Assembly (NCBI RefSeq): GCF_022539665.2
Contig: NC_081335.1
Coordinates: 6,014,001-6,078,000 of the forward strand
From: Daphnia carinata
Taxonomy: Eukaryota; Arthropoda; Branchiopoda; Diplostraca; Daphniidae
Direction: 5' to 3'
Length of the DNA stretch: 64,000 nucleotides
Shown: positions 33,764 through 43,486 of the stretch, one piece after another
Layout: each line of letters starts with the position of its first letter
How positions within the stretch are numbered: the stretch's first letter is position 1
Position numbers and translations under genes: made by a program
The notes under the pieces: generated by a model
Told to the model about the DNA's origin: nothing
What the model saw: only the letters and a program-made list of their open reading frames with translations
Databases searched by the model: none

Positions 33764-34286
33764 ATGGATAAGATAATAGAACAAAAGGATGGTAAGTATA
33801 AACATTATTATATTGCTTTTCAATTATTAATTATTGTTTATTAGATCAAATTATGAAGCTGCAGGCCCAATTATTGGAACAACACAAAATATTAGATAAC
33901 AGCAAAGCTAAGGATGGTAAGGCCTAATACATAATGATTCTATCTATTTGCTTTTATTCATTTGTGTTTTGTAGCTCAAATTTTGAGTCTACAAGCTCAG
34001 CTAGGGGAAAAGAACAAATTGGAACGGAACAGTTTCCAAACAGTGAAGGAGGTTTTTCAAAACTCTTCCTTAACTGAACATGAGGATGAATTGGCATTAG
34101 GCGAACACAGTCAGGTACCTAAACTTTTCAAATAAGAGTTCAAAATAATTATAGAATTTTAACAAACAATTATTTATTGTTTAGTTGTTCAGTCTACCAC
34201 CTGACAGTGTGTTAAAGTTAAATTCTGTTAGTGCTGCACTAAAAGAATTGTTAGTAATAAGTCCATGCAGCGAAGGAAGTGAATAA
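33764..34286 (+). CDS. Small coiled-coil gene, four exons, unidentified
   Basis: Exons 33764-33791, 33845-33916, 33975-34114 and 34195-34286 join with consensus sites (donors GATG|GTAAGT, GATG|GTAAGG, CAG|GTACCT; acceptors TATTAG, TTTGTAG, TGTTTAG). The frame stays open from MDKIIEQKD to GSE and TAA, about 110 residues. Exons 2 and 3 start with paralogous modules (DQIMKLQAQLLEQ and AQILSLQAQLGEK), a heptad coiled coil made by exon duplication in phase 1. The last part has LPPDSVLKLNSVSAALKELL. Downstream DNA to about 34790 has further exon-like pieces (SVTGWKSQP, LAKEQLVLYAQRVGEAGYLNG) that recall a BEN-type domain, but I cannot join them. It starts just after a MITE. Confidence 0.45.
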
Positions 34287-35184
34287 TTGTGGGACTGGAT
34301 TTGGGCTGAAAATGGGTGTGGTACGGAAACCCAGAAATAGCACGAGTTCAACATAAAACATGAATTAGGTACTTTTCGGTTTTTTGTCTATCGAAAAAGT
34401 ATTTTTAATGCTATTATTTTGCATTCACAGAATTTTAGCAGGGGATCAAGTCAAGTCTGGAAGTGTTACAGGATGGAAGAGTCAGCCTACAGTTGAAAAA
34501 ACACTGAGAGTGCATTACCATTAAGGTATGAGGTAAAGTAATAGAGTATGCACATTGTCTAATGAGAAGTACCATCTTGTGTGAATGAATCCTGTATAAC
34601 AGCAATCCTTTATAGTTCTGTCACAGCTAGAAGCCTCAAATAATTCTGCTTCCCTTGCTAAAGAACAACTTGTCCTTTACGCTCAGAGGGTTGGTGAAGC
34701 TGGGTACTTAAATGGCCCTAAAGATGTTTCACTTCACTGGCATTGCAGCGATGAACATCATACATGGACTCTTTAGGTATGAAAGGAATTTTCTTGAAAA
34801 TTTTTTGAATTTATGATGAAGCTTTTCTCCTCCTTTTTGCCAACCATGTCTATCTACAGAAAAAAGTTTATCCAATAGGAAAGGATTTTCGGCATACTGG
34901 GAACACAACTATCAACAATGCAACATTCTAGGGGTGCTATTTTATCATTCAAGAGCCTTATACAATGATTTTCATCTGCAATTTGTATGGCGTTTCCCAA
35001 GCTTCTGCCAGAAGTTGAATCTATAAGTCATGTAAGTCACATGAGCAACAATTGAGATGCTTAATGGTGTTGTTTTTCTTTTCTCAGCATAGGTTCATAG
35101 TAACATTGGCTGAAAAGATTCTTGGTTGGGGCAAGACACTGAATAAATTGTAATGATTGAATGGATGACATGACATTTCTATAC
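34287..35184. other. Exon-like pieces and AT-rich DNA
   Basis: Short open stretches with plausible splice sites occur at about 34438-34510 and 34617-34775, probably belonging to the gene before or to a decayed paralogue. I see no continuous frame. Confidence 0.3.
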
Positions 35185-35600
35185 TTAACTTGGATTCCCG
35201 AGACGGTATTTTGTATTTAAAAAATTGAAGTGCATATCTGGGCACCCTTCCTTTCCGTAGCCCCGTTTCCCCTTGACTCGTAATAAGCCCGTAGGGGGTC
35301 TTGCCCCTACTGTACGGTATATATAAAAACAACATATACCGAGGTTTGGAGGGCTCTGGCCGGAAAGGGGACGTGGGGGTCCGCTTAGTCCGATGATGTG
35401 TTCACGGAGGGCGACGTGGCTACCCACAAATCCGAACTAAAGGTTAATCGCACCTTTAAAAATGTTCCAAATCTTCAGCTCTTCTTCCGGCTTCTCTTAG
35501 CCAATCACCGGGTAATCTCCCCGGTGGGTCAACAAGGCAGTGTCTCCCCCTGCCTGGGTTGACGGCAACTTTTGAAAGGGCTATTATGCCTTTTTAAAGT
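35185..35600. other. GC-rich segment with strong hairpins, unidentified
   Basis: Unlike its AT-rich surroundings this segment is GC-balanced. It contains two adjacent stems: CCGGGTAATCTCCCCGG (about 35504-35521) and a long one with arms GTCAACAAGGCAG and CTGCCTGGGTTGAC (about 35527-35563). A TATATAAAAACAACATATA palindrome is near 35320. No protein is recognisable on either strand. It may be the 3' end or control region of a repeat. Confidence 0.35.
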
Positions 35601-35769
35601 TGCAAAAATAATTGTAATGTGCAGAGAATTGTCAATAAATTTTTTTTTATAACATTTTTTTGCAAAATTTGTCTCTTTCATTGTCTGTGTTCGCTTTGTT
35701 CACGCATTACATTTATCAATTTTTTTTTATTTAGCTTGCTCAATTCATCTTTATTGTTTTTGCCACCGT

Positions 35770-36783
35770 CATGGTAGAAAATTGATGTCATTATTAGTAG
35801 CTTTGTTAACGTAAAGTGTAAAGCTTCCTTATATCTCAATGTAGTATGTGATGTGTAATTAGGTAATCAATAGCTGCTTGAAAATGTGCAAAAGGTGAAA
35901 ACAGGACACGAAGAACGAACAAAATCATTTATAGCAGTAGGTTATAATTTTAATATATTTATTGGGCTCTTTGTAATTGTTAAAAGAATTGAAAACGTAT
36001 AAGGAATAAATGGTATTAGAATCAATTTTGAATTACAATAGTCTTTGTTTTGGTCCTTGCCTCAGACGATAGTTTAAGTTTGCAATATTATTCCTATAAA
36101 CATTATTTATCAAATGTTAATAATAACAAACTAGTCTTCGTGGTAACATATCTTTGTTCCCAGCACCCACAAAAGCCCCGCGGAACTCATTCAGTTTCCG
36201 TATTCACAACGAATCAGTGGTCTTTATCTATGGCATAAGCATCGACAAAGGGAAATAATAAGGGAAATGGACTGGGGGTTGGGAGGAATGATTAAAGAGG
36301 GTGGACCGAACAAGGCTAAGTGCGGAAAACATGTATTTCTTCTATTATATTTAAAGAAGCGATAGTTGTTTAGTAAACAAAAATTGTGAAAAATGAACCT
36401 TATGTAACGGGATATTAGCAATAGATAAATACTAACATAATCCGAAATTAGATTGCAACCGAATAAATAATCAAAGATTAACTAGCGTACAAACGCTAAC
36501 ATTGTTTGATTGCTGCAAACCTTATAGAATATCACGGTTTCAGCAACCTTTGTACATTCCAAATTCCACGGCATAGAGGTGGGAAATACAATTTTGGAAA
36601 CAAATATAAAGTTTGTAGGAACATAGAAATTGAGCGGAGAAAAAGGCCCAGTCCAATGAAGAAAAAGGCCCACTTTTGAATTTGGAAAAAAGTGGGCCTT
36701 TTTCGTATGGGCCTTTTTCGTCTGGGTCTTTTTCGCGGGCCTTTTTCGTCTGGGCCTTTTTCGTCTGGGCCTTTTTCTCCGAC
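35770..36783 (+). mobile_element. GGCCTTTTTCTCCG-ended repeat, copy E2 (empty MITE site)
   Basis: It is collinear with copy E1 (26218-27920) and has the single GATATTAG target (36411-36418) where E1 carries the MITE. The right end is a palindromic cluster of GGAGAAAAAGGCCC and GGGCCTTTTTC boxes (36640-36783), abutting gag of provirus B. Confidence 0.7.
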
Positions 36784-37495
36784 CTCCGCAGCAACTCAAC
36801 AACGACCTAAAAAACCAAATCGAGATCCAAAACGATAACTTCCTTGGACTAGAACAAAAATATCAGACTCTCAAACAAAAAATTGAAATGGGACCTTCAC
36901 ACAAAGAAACTTCGAGAATTGATCGAGACACAACAGATGCTGACGAATCCACAACTCAACCCATTGTAAAAGCGCTAGGAGAATTATTTTTGAGAGAAGA
37001 CAAAAAGTTAATTCCGATTCTTAAAGGAAAAAGCACTGATAAGCTTATAACAGAATGGCTGAAGGACGCAGAACATGTAGCACGTAACAACCACTGGGAC
37101 GACAACCAAAAAATACGATTCTTCTCCGACAGATTAAAAGGTGATGCCTTAGAATGGCATGGAAACTACGTTGAAGAGCAAGGTGACGAGTTAAGTTATG
37201 ACGAATGGAAAACCGCCATCATTGCAAGGTTCCAGGATGCATACAAGTTAGCAGCACGAAGAAAACAGTTATCCACACTAAAACAAAACCTGAAGAGAAA
37301 TGCAAAGCCTTTATCTCAAGAATCAACAGTCTCTACGAGTCCCTTGAAGGCAAAGAAGAAAAATCAGACCAAAACCAGACCATCGTCGAAGGTCGACTCA
37401 TAAGTACAGTCAAGAGAATGAGAGATCATACCAAAATCAAAATTCTGTTTGTAACAAACACGATGCCCTATTCGCAGAAAAAGAATCAGATCTGG
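36784..37495 (+). pseudogene. gag: gag of provirus B, gag-domain part
   Basis: The frame covers a coiled coil (NNDLKNQIEIQND, LKQKIEMG) and a full retrotransposon-gag domain: ITEWLKDAEHVARNNHW, FFSDRLKGDALEWHG, WKTAIIARFQDAY. This domain builds the particle shell. The N-terminal start is missing, a frameshift lies near 37300, and the zinc knuckle and protease are deleted (the sequence passes from the gag end into the RT start near 37460). Provirus A keeps the knuckle and protease but lacks the middle of this domain. Confidence 0.8.
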
Positions 37496-39600
37496 GCCTA
37501 GCAACTGATGTAAAGCATCCCATTAACATAGGATACAACGCCCCCATTACTCAAAGATTGCGCAGAACTCCAGAAGCATTAAAACTTATTGTAAAAACAA
37601 AAATTGAAGTAATGTTGAGTAACAAAATTATTAGAGAGTCACAGCCCATTTGCAGCAGCCATAGTAATGGTACCCAAAAAAGATGGAGAAATGCGTATAT
37701 GTATTGATTATAGGGCACTGAACAAAATAACCGTAAAAGACAAATATCCCTTACCAAGAATTGACGACACCATTGATGCATTGAACGGATCAGTTTTTTT
37801 ACGACATTTGACTTACTGAGCGGCTACTGGCAAATCGAGATAGAAGAAGGCGACAAACACAAAACCGCTTTCATCTGTGAATTTGGACAATACGAATTTA
37901 ATTGAATGCTATTTGGGTTAACAAATGCACCAAGCACTTTTCAACGAGCAATGAATAACATCTTAAAATCAGTATTGTTCAAATTTGCATTGGTTTATCT
38001 GGATGACATCATAGTGTTCAGTAATAATATTGCTGAACATGTGACACATCTGGAAACAGTGTTTAAGCTTCTTAAAGACGCAGGGCTTAAGTTAAAAAGA
38101 AAGAAATGTGAATTTTTTAAAGAAGAGTTAGATTATTTAGGATACATTGTTTCGAAAAAAGGAATAACACCATGTACGAAAAAGCTAGAAGCAATCATCA
38201 AATACCCAGCTCCCAAAAACGTGAAGGAATTGAGCTCTTTTTTAGGTCTGGCTAGCTATTATAGAAAATTCATCCGGGCTTTTGCTGATAAAGCCCACCA
38301 ATTGACAGCGCTAACGAGAAAATCAGCCGAGTGGAAATGGGGAGAAGAACAAAAGGACGCTTTTGACTGTATCAAGAACTTTCTCATTACTAGACCGATC
38401 CTAGGGTATCCAGATTTTTCGCGCGACTTTATCATCCACACGGATGCGTCAGGATACGGAATAGGAGCAGTCTTGGCTCAGATACAGACTCTACCTCAAT
38501 CAGCGGATTCGGCGGAGTCCGACGTACAGGAACCCCGTGAATCAGACGGCGCGGAAGTCGTCATAGCGTATAGCTCTAAACATCTGAACGACCGCGAGGC
38601 CAAGTGGTCAACCACAGAGAAAGAGGCTTACGCAATCATCCATGCGATAAAAGTATTTAGAACATATTTATTCGGACGCAGATTTACCGTATTTACAGAC
38701 CATAGACCTTTGGGATGGCTAATGAGCAAGACAGAACCCACAGGAAGATTAGCTAGATGGGCACTAAAACTCCAATAATTTGACATCGCCATTGGGTACC
38801 GGCCAGGAAAGTCACACCAAAATGCTGACACCCTAAGTCGTATTCCCATAGTGCCACTAGCAAGAATAGAAACAAGGGCAACGGAAAAAGAAATTGTCAT
38901 AAAAGAGCTCGAAAGAAATCGAAAAGAAAGTGAAAGATTAAAAAACAAACTACAAATTGAAAGATTAAGGAAACAAGAACAATTTGAGAGAGAAAATGAA
39001 AGTAGTCAGACAGGAAGCGAAAGTTTCGACACCAATGTAATGTACTCACATCAATGGAAGAAGGCTCAGCAACTAGCGAAGGAACACATATTTCGGGCGC
39101 AGACAAAATAAAAAAGATATTACGACAAAGGAACAAAAGCAATCAAATACAACATTGGTGACTTTGTGCTACTGAAAGCCCCACTAACTGCCGGAAAATT
39201 CATCAAGAGATGGAACGGACCATTCAAAATCACCAGAAGTTTCTCAGATCTCACCTACGAGATTCAAAACACAGACAATGAAAAACTAAAATCGATAGTA
39301 CACGTCAACCGCCTAAAACTGTACGTCCCAGGAAACCAAAGAGCAGAAGGAACATCACGTGCGACACACCAACCGAGAAATAAAACAGTACGACGAAGAA
39401 CAGGAAGGCCTAGAAAACACTTCAGTAACAACGAAAGAAGGCCTCCTCGTGAAACACGTATATTTAGAGCAGCAGAAGAGGAGTCTCGTATTATCATCGC
39501 ACCAAATATTCCCGGTCCTATACCAAATCATCCTGCGCGCACTAGAATGACGAGTCCACGATACAACTTACGGCAACGTAATGAAGTATCAAGATTCTAA
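37496..39600 (+). pseudogene. pol: pol of provirus B: RT and RNase H, integrase core deleted
   Basis: RT begins near 37520 (HPINIGYNAPITQRLRR) with the fingers in frameshifted form. The palm has FGLTNAPSTFQRAMN and YLDDIIVFS (37906-38020), then FLGLASYYRKF. RNase H follows with TDASGYGIGAVLAQ, STTEKEAYAIIHAI and FTDHRPLGWLMS to a stop at 38777. After a Lys/Glu-rich linker the frame passes from GSESFD directly to TNVMYSHQWKKAQQ, so the integrase zinc finger and DDE core (about 950 bp in A) are missing. The C-terminal module (KYNIGDFVLLKAP, WNGPFKI, HVNRLKLYVPG) and an AT-hook-like RTGRPRK remain, ending at TAA 39598. Stops at 37900 and 39109 are also present. Confidence 0.85.
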
Positions 39601-39614
39601 AAAACCTTCAAAGT

Positions 39615-39626
39615 TTTATTTCACAG
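39615..39626 (+). promoter_or_regulatory. Putative 3' splice acceptor of env
   Basis: A pyrimidine-rich TTTTATTTCACAG ends right before the env ATG (39627). It would suit the leader donor seen at 24095 and 28868. The homologous stretch is deleted in provirus A. Confidence 0.5.
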
Positions 39627-41214
39627 ATGGAACTGATACTATTATTCATCCACTTACTTACCATTATTCCATCAACGTATCCCATCTATTCAACTGTATG
39701 CGACTGTAACAACGTAAAGACCAGAGGAGTTTTAGATAAAGAAGCACCATATTACTGCAGCAACAAGGAAACAGATACAGCACACTTACCCAGAATACCC
39801 ACGCTGTACACTTTAAAAACGACGCAGAAACCAGCAGCTTCTTGGAAAGGCTGGACATGCAAACAGTGGATAAAAACGAAGAAAATAACAGGATCATTTT
39901 GGATTGGATCTTTTGACTCAATATATTCACAAGAAACTAAACTAATAACCCCACTGGAATGCTGGAAAATGGTGAACGACAAGAAGTGTGGCGATAACAA
40001 CATGCAGACCGGACCAGCAGGACTGAGTTTTATAGCCACTCCAACAGGCGAAGGGCAATGGTATGCCATTAAACAATACCACACCCTCAACTGTGTAGCA
40101 GAACAAATCACCATACGACAAGAAAAGCCAGAAGACCCCATTGAAAGCCCTTTTGGACCATTAAACACCACCCAGCAGGAAGGACACTTCATTCAAAATC
40201 AAAACACTACAGTGTGGGGAGATAGGACAACAAATAACTCATATCACAAATCACAAACATTGATTAAAGGAAGCGGATATCTGGAACTTCCAAGAATGCC
40301 GGAACACGAAAACACCAGCCGTCTCTATGACACAAATCGACAAATCGAGATATCATTCCTCAACAAACCAGATCGGGACATCACACCACAGGGCTACATA
40401 GTTGTCGGTATACCGCTAACATACCTCATTTTCCCGACGGAAACGACAAGGAAACTATATGAGATGTTTAAAACGACTATAAATACATGCATGCAGAATA
40501 CTCACCTGGATACATCAGTATGCAAGGATTATAAAGAACTCCAATTTGCCAGACGGGGACGATCCATCCAGCAGGAAGTTACATTCTTGCTAAACACTGC
40601 TATTGAAGATTCAGAAATAGGAAAACGCCTTTACAGCATTTCTTACGCCTGGGGATCAATAAGAATGGGATATCAACAAGCAAAAACCAAAGAAAAGGAA
40701 AGATTCATCATACATAACGCCACGATACACATAATCTACACACCTGGAGATACCAACCAATTAACTGCTACTTCCATCTCAACAACGCAGATCCACTTCC
40801 ACAAAAAACGGATTTCGAACATCGTTAATCAAACAATACGATTACAAAACAGCGATACCTGTGTCACGGAAGGAGAAGCAGACCAACTGATTGTAGCCAA
40901 ATGTTCGGAATATTCAACACGATGGATCCTCGATCAACAAAATTGTCAATTAATCTCACAAGAATCACATCTCCCACATAGCACATCTCAGCCGTCGGAT
41001 GTCCGATCCATGGCCGAATGTCCGTGTCTTCTATGGGCTGGCCCACGGATGTCCTTCGGCTAGTCTGGTTGGATGTCCGATGGATGTGCAAAAATGATGT
41101 CCTAACAACATCCCTCGAGCAGACAAGAAGATCTTCAACAAATTTTTTTGAATATATTGAAAATAAAAATATTTTTAATAAATTTTTACTAAGTAGTTGC
41201 ATTTAACTCTAGAA

Positions 41215-41620
41215 CCGTACATACCTTTTTTTGTTGTAGTGTGTAGGGAACACACAACTCTGAATGAAAGTGACGGCACACAAACAGAATTATTTAAAAG
41301 ATCCAATCTATTTTCGTCAACTTGTAATAAAAAAAAAGGTGAGGCAGTACGAGGAGGACATAGCCAACTGTCGTTTGCTCATTATGGACGGAAACATCGA
41401 ATTAACGACCATGGAGTACATCCTTGACCTCTGCCGCTCTACCAGAGTTCCAGGTAAGACCCCAAACAAGTTTCTGGTAAAACTACTTTACATTAAAAAA
41501 AAAGAGAAACATTACAGCTCACTCAACGATTTAAATTTAAGCAATGGACGGAGGTGACATTGTGGAACGGAATGATGGATAAAGAGATTCACAGCTGCAA
41601 CTGTTTGTAGCCCAAATATT
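41215..41620 (+). pseudogene. Exon-like frames of an unidentified gene
   Basis: After an acceptor (TTGTTGTAG) an open frame includes YFRQLVIKKKVRQYEEDIANC and GNIELTTMEYILDLCRST up to a donor-like CCAG|GTAAGA near 41452; a next exon may start after ATTACAG (41518) with TQRFKFKQWTEVTLWNGMM. The style is coding, but I do not recognise the family. Confidence 0.3.
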
Positions 41621-41640
41621 TGAGGATGAGGCACACATTT

Positions 41641-42471
41641 TCAGATGTAAATCTGGCTGCCGTGTGATTGCATCTGAACAACTAGATTGCTGTTGGCTTT
41701 CTTGCGTTCCACTGTCCTCTTGGCGTCATTTTTAGAATAGTTTGCTTGGTTTAGAATTATTTCATGGTGAATTGCATGATGAGAACTTACGAAGTAGAAA
41801 CTGGCTGTGGCAGCCATTCCGATGAACATGGCGATTACGGCAAACACGTACGACCAAGAGAGGTAGTTGAAATTTGGGTAGGGCATCCAGTCACGTCTCC
41901 AACATTGTCCACCAAAGACAGCCACCGACAGGAAGAGGCAAAAGGATTTCAAACCATTCATTAGTGCACAGGCAGACAGGATCTGCACTGGTATCGGAAT
42001 GTGAAGTTGAGCGGCCAACGAACAAGAAGCATTGTTAAGGCAATGTGGGCAGAGCAGGAAAATATCAAGGCCAGCGTCATAAAAACCTGCACTGCCATCA
42101 GCCAACCTTTGGAGAGCAAATGAAAGAGTTGTGAAGTAGCCGGCAAAGGAAAGTGTGACTCTAAATTTACCTGGCAGCAACCATTCCCAAATCACAAAGT
42201 ATGTCTTGCTGAAGACATAGTGGCAACCATCAACGAGGTCATCAAATTGGTAGTTTGGGTAACGGAATCTGCTAAAACAAAACTCCCAGAGACCCATGTT
42301 CTTGAACGGGCTGTATGTGTCTTGCCAAGAGACCAGCCAATGTGGACTGTAAACAAAGGGTAAATTGGCATATGAATGTTTGACAGAGAATTGGTTGGGA
42401 TTACCTGGCAAATGACATAACCAACAGCATAAGTGATATAAAAGACAGAATGGATCCCAACATCAGTAAAC
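41641..42471 (-). pseudogene. Claudin-like four-helix membrane protein (pasiflora-like), frameshifted
   Basis: Minus-strand exons 42471-42415, 42346-42171, 42106-41791 and 41718-41641 have consensus GT-AG borders (introns 68, 64 and 72 bp). They encode helix 1 (LLMLGSILSFISLMLLVMSFA), an extracellular loop with WLVSWQDTY, a GLWEFCF signature and DGCHYVF, helix 2 (VQVFMTLALIFSCSAHIAL), helix 3 around CALMNGLKSFCLFLSVAVF, helix 4 (SYVFAVIAMFIGMA) and a basic tail ending HGSQIYI. The W...GLW..C loop is the claudin-superfamily mark of arthropod septate-junction proteins such as pasiflora. One frameshift near 41990 breaks it and the first exon is missing. Introns are kept, so this is a genomic copy carried in a transposable element. 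Confidence 0.65.
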
Positions 42472-42779
42472 CTGTTAACGAAATAATTTCATTCACGTCA
42501 TGTTGACAGTTACAGGCGCAAATCCACTTGTCGTATTTGTGAAAAACACATATAATACATGGTATTTAGAAAAATAATGGCCGCCTTTTTCCCCTATATA
42601 TTAAATCAGCATTGTCAGATAACTTAAATGGCAGTGATATGTTCCAGCAGTTTATTAAATTTAAATTTACTTGAAATTACTATTTAATATGTAACGTAAA
42701 AACATCTACTTAAATTTCAACAGTGTTTTTTTATAAGATAACTGTTTTATTAATAATAATTATTTGATGAGCAATTTTT

Positions 42780-43100
42780 TGAGAAGATACCATTTACCTG
42801 TGTTTAGGGAATGAACACCAAAAGCAAAAAAAATGGTAGTTCCGACTTCTTTCGCATGGGGATCTAGCGATTCAGGCATTCGCTCGGTAGCTGCCTTTGA
42901 GTCATGTGCTTTGTATGGTGTTGTGTGAATTTTTTGAAAATTAGCAGAACTTGGATTTTAAAGTGTGCATGAAAGACTTGTGAAACGTGTTCGTCGCGCT
43001 GCCCAGCTGCCTTGCCGTACCCGCCCAGCTACCCAGCTGCCTTGCCGTACCCGCCCAGTCACAACGTTTGGTAATTTTTTTTTAATTATTAAAATTTGAA
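42780..43100 (+). repeat. Internal block shared with 1566-1700 and a CCGCCCAGCTACCCAGCTGC repeat
   Basis: The TGTTTAGGGA..GGTAGTT..CGACTT..TTCGCATG block is common to both copies of this element family and may be its promoter region. A short direct duplication (TGCCTTGCCGTACCCGCCCAG, twice) lies at about 43007-43060. Confidence 0.5.
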
Positions 43101-43153
43101 TTAAATTAAACTTCAGGTGTTGTCTGTTTGTTTGTTTTTTAAATGTTTTCTAG

Positions 43154-43486
43154 AAAACCCACCTGATCGCAATAGGGGGAAACACCCCAAGAACAATTGT
43201 TAGATCGATCGCCCGGCGGCTTATGACCAACGAACTAGGCAAATCTTTCAGCTGGTTTGGACATCGTAATAACAAAAAGCTAGCCGATACCAACATCGGA
43301 AAAGTGATAATTGGTATTTATTTTAAATATTCATGTTATCCGTTTCATTCGTTTATAATACGTATTGATCTTTCAGCTGCATCGGTACGTAACACGCCAT
43401 TGATTACAGAGGCAGATGTTAAATCAGCCATGATTGACATGCTGCGACACTGTAAAGACAAACCTCGCACGGTACCTGTCCTATGA
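43154..43486 (+). pseudogene. DUF4806-type fragment in the transposable element
   Basis: Two exons (43154-43310 and 43378-43486) flank a 67-bp intron (donor ATTG|GTATTT, acceptor CTTTCAG). They encode the DUF4806 core: HLIAIGGNTPRTIVRSI, RRLMTNELGKSFSWFG, then SAMIDMLRHCKDKPR and a TGA at 43484. The GG turn, the LMTNEL motif and the aromatic-Trp segment match the domain at 5876-6379. No N-terminal part is visible. It may be a passenger gene of the CCCACATAGCACA element. Confidence 0.55.
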
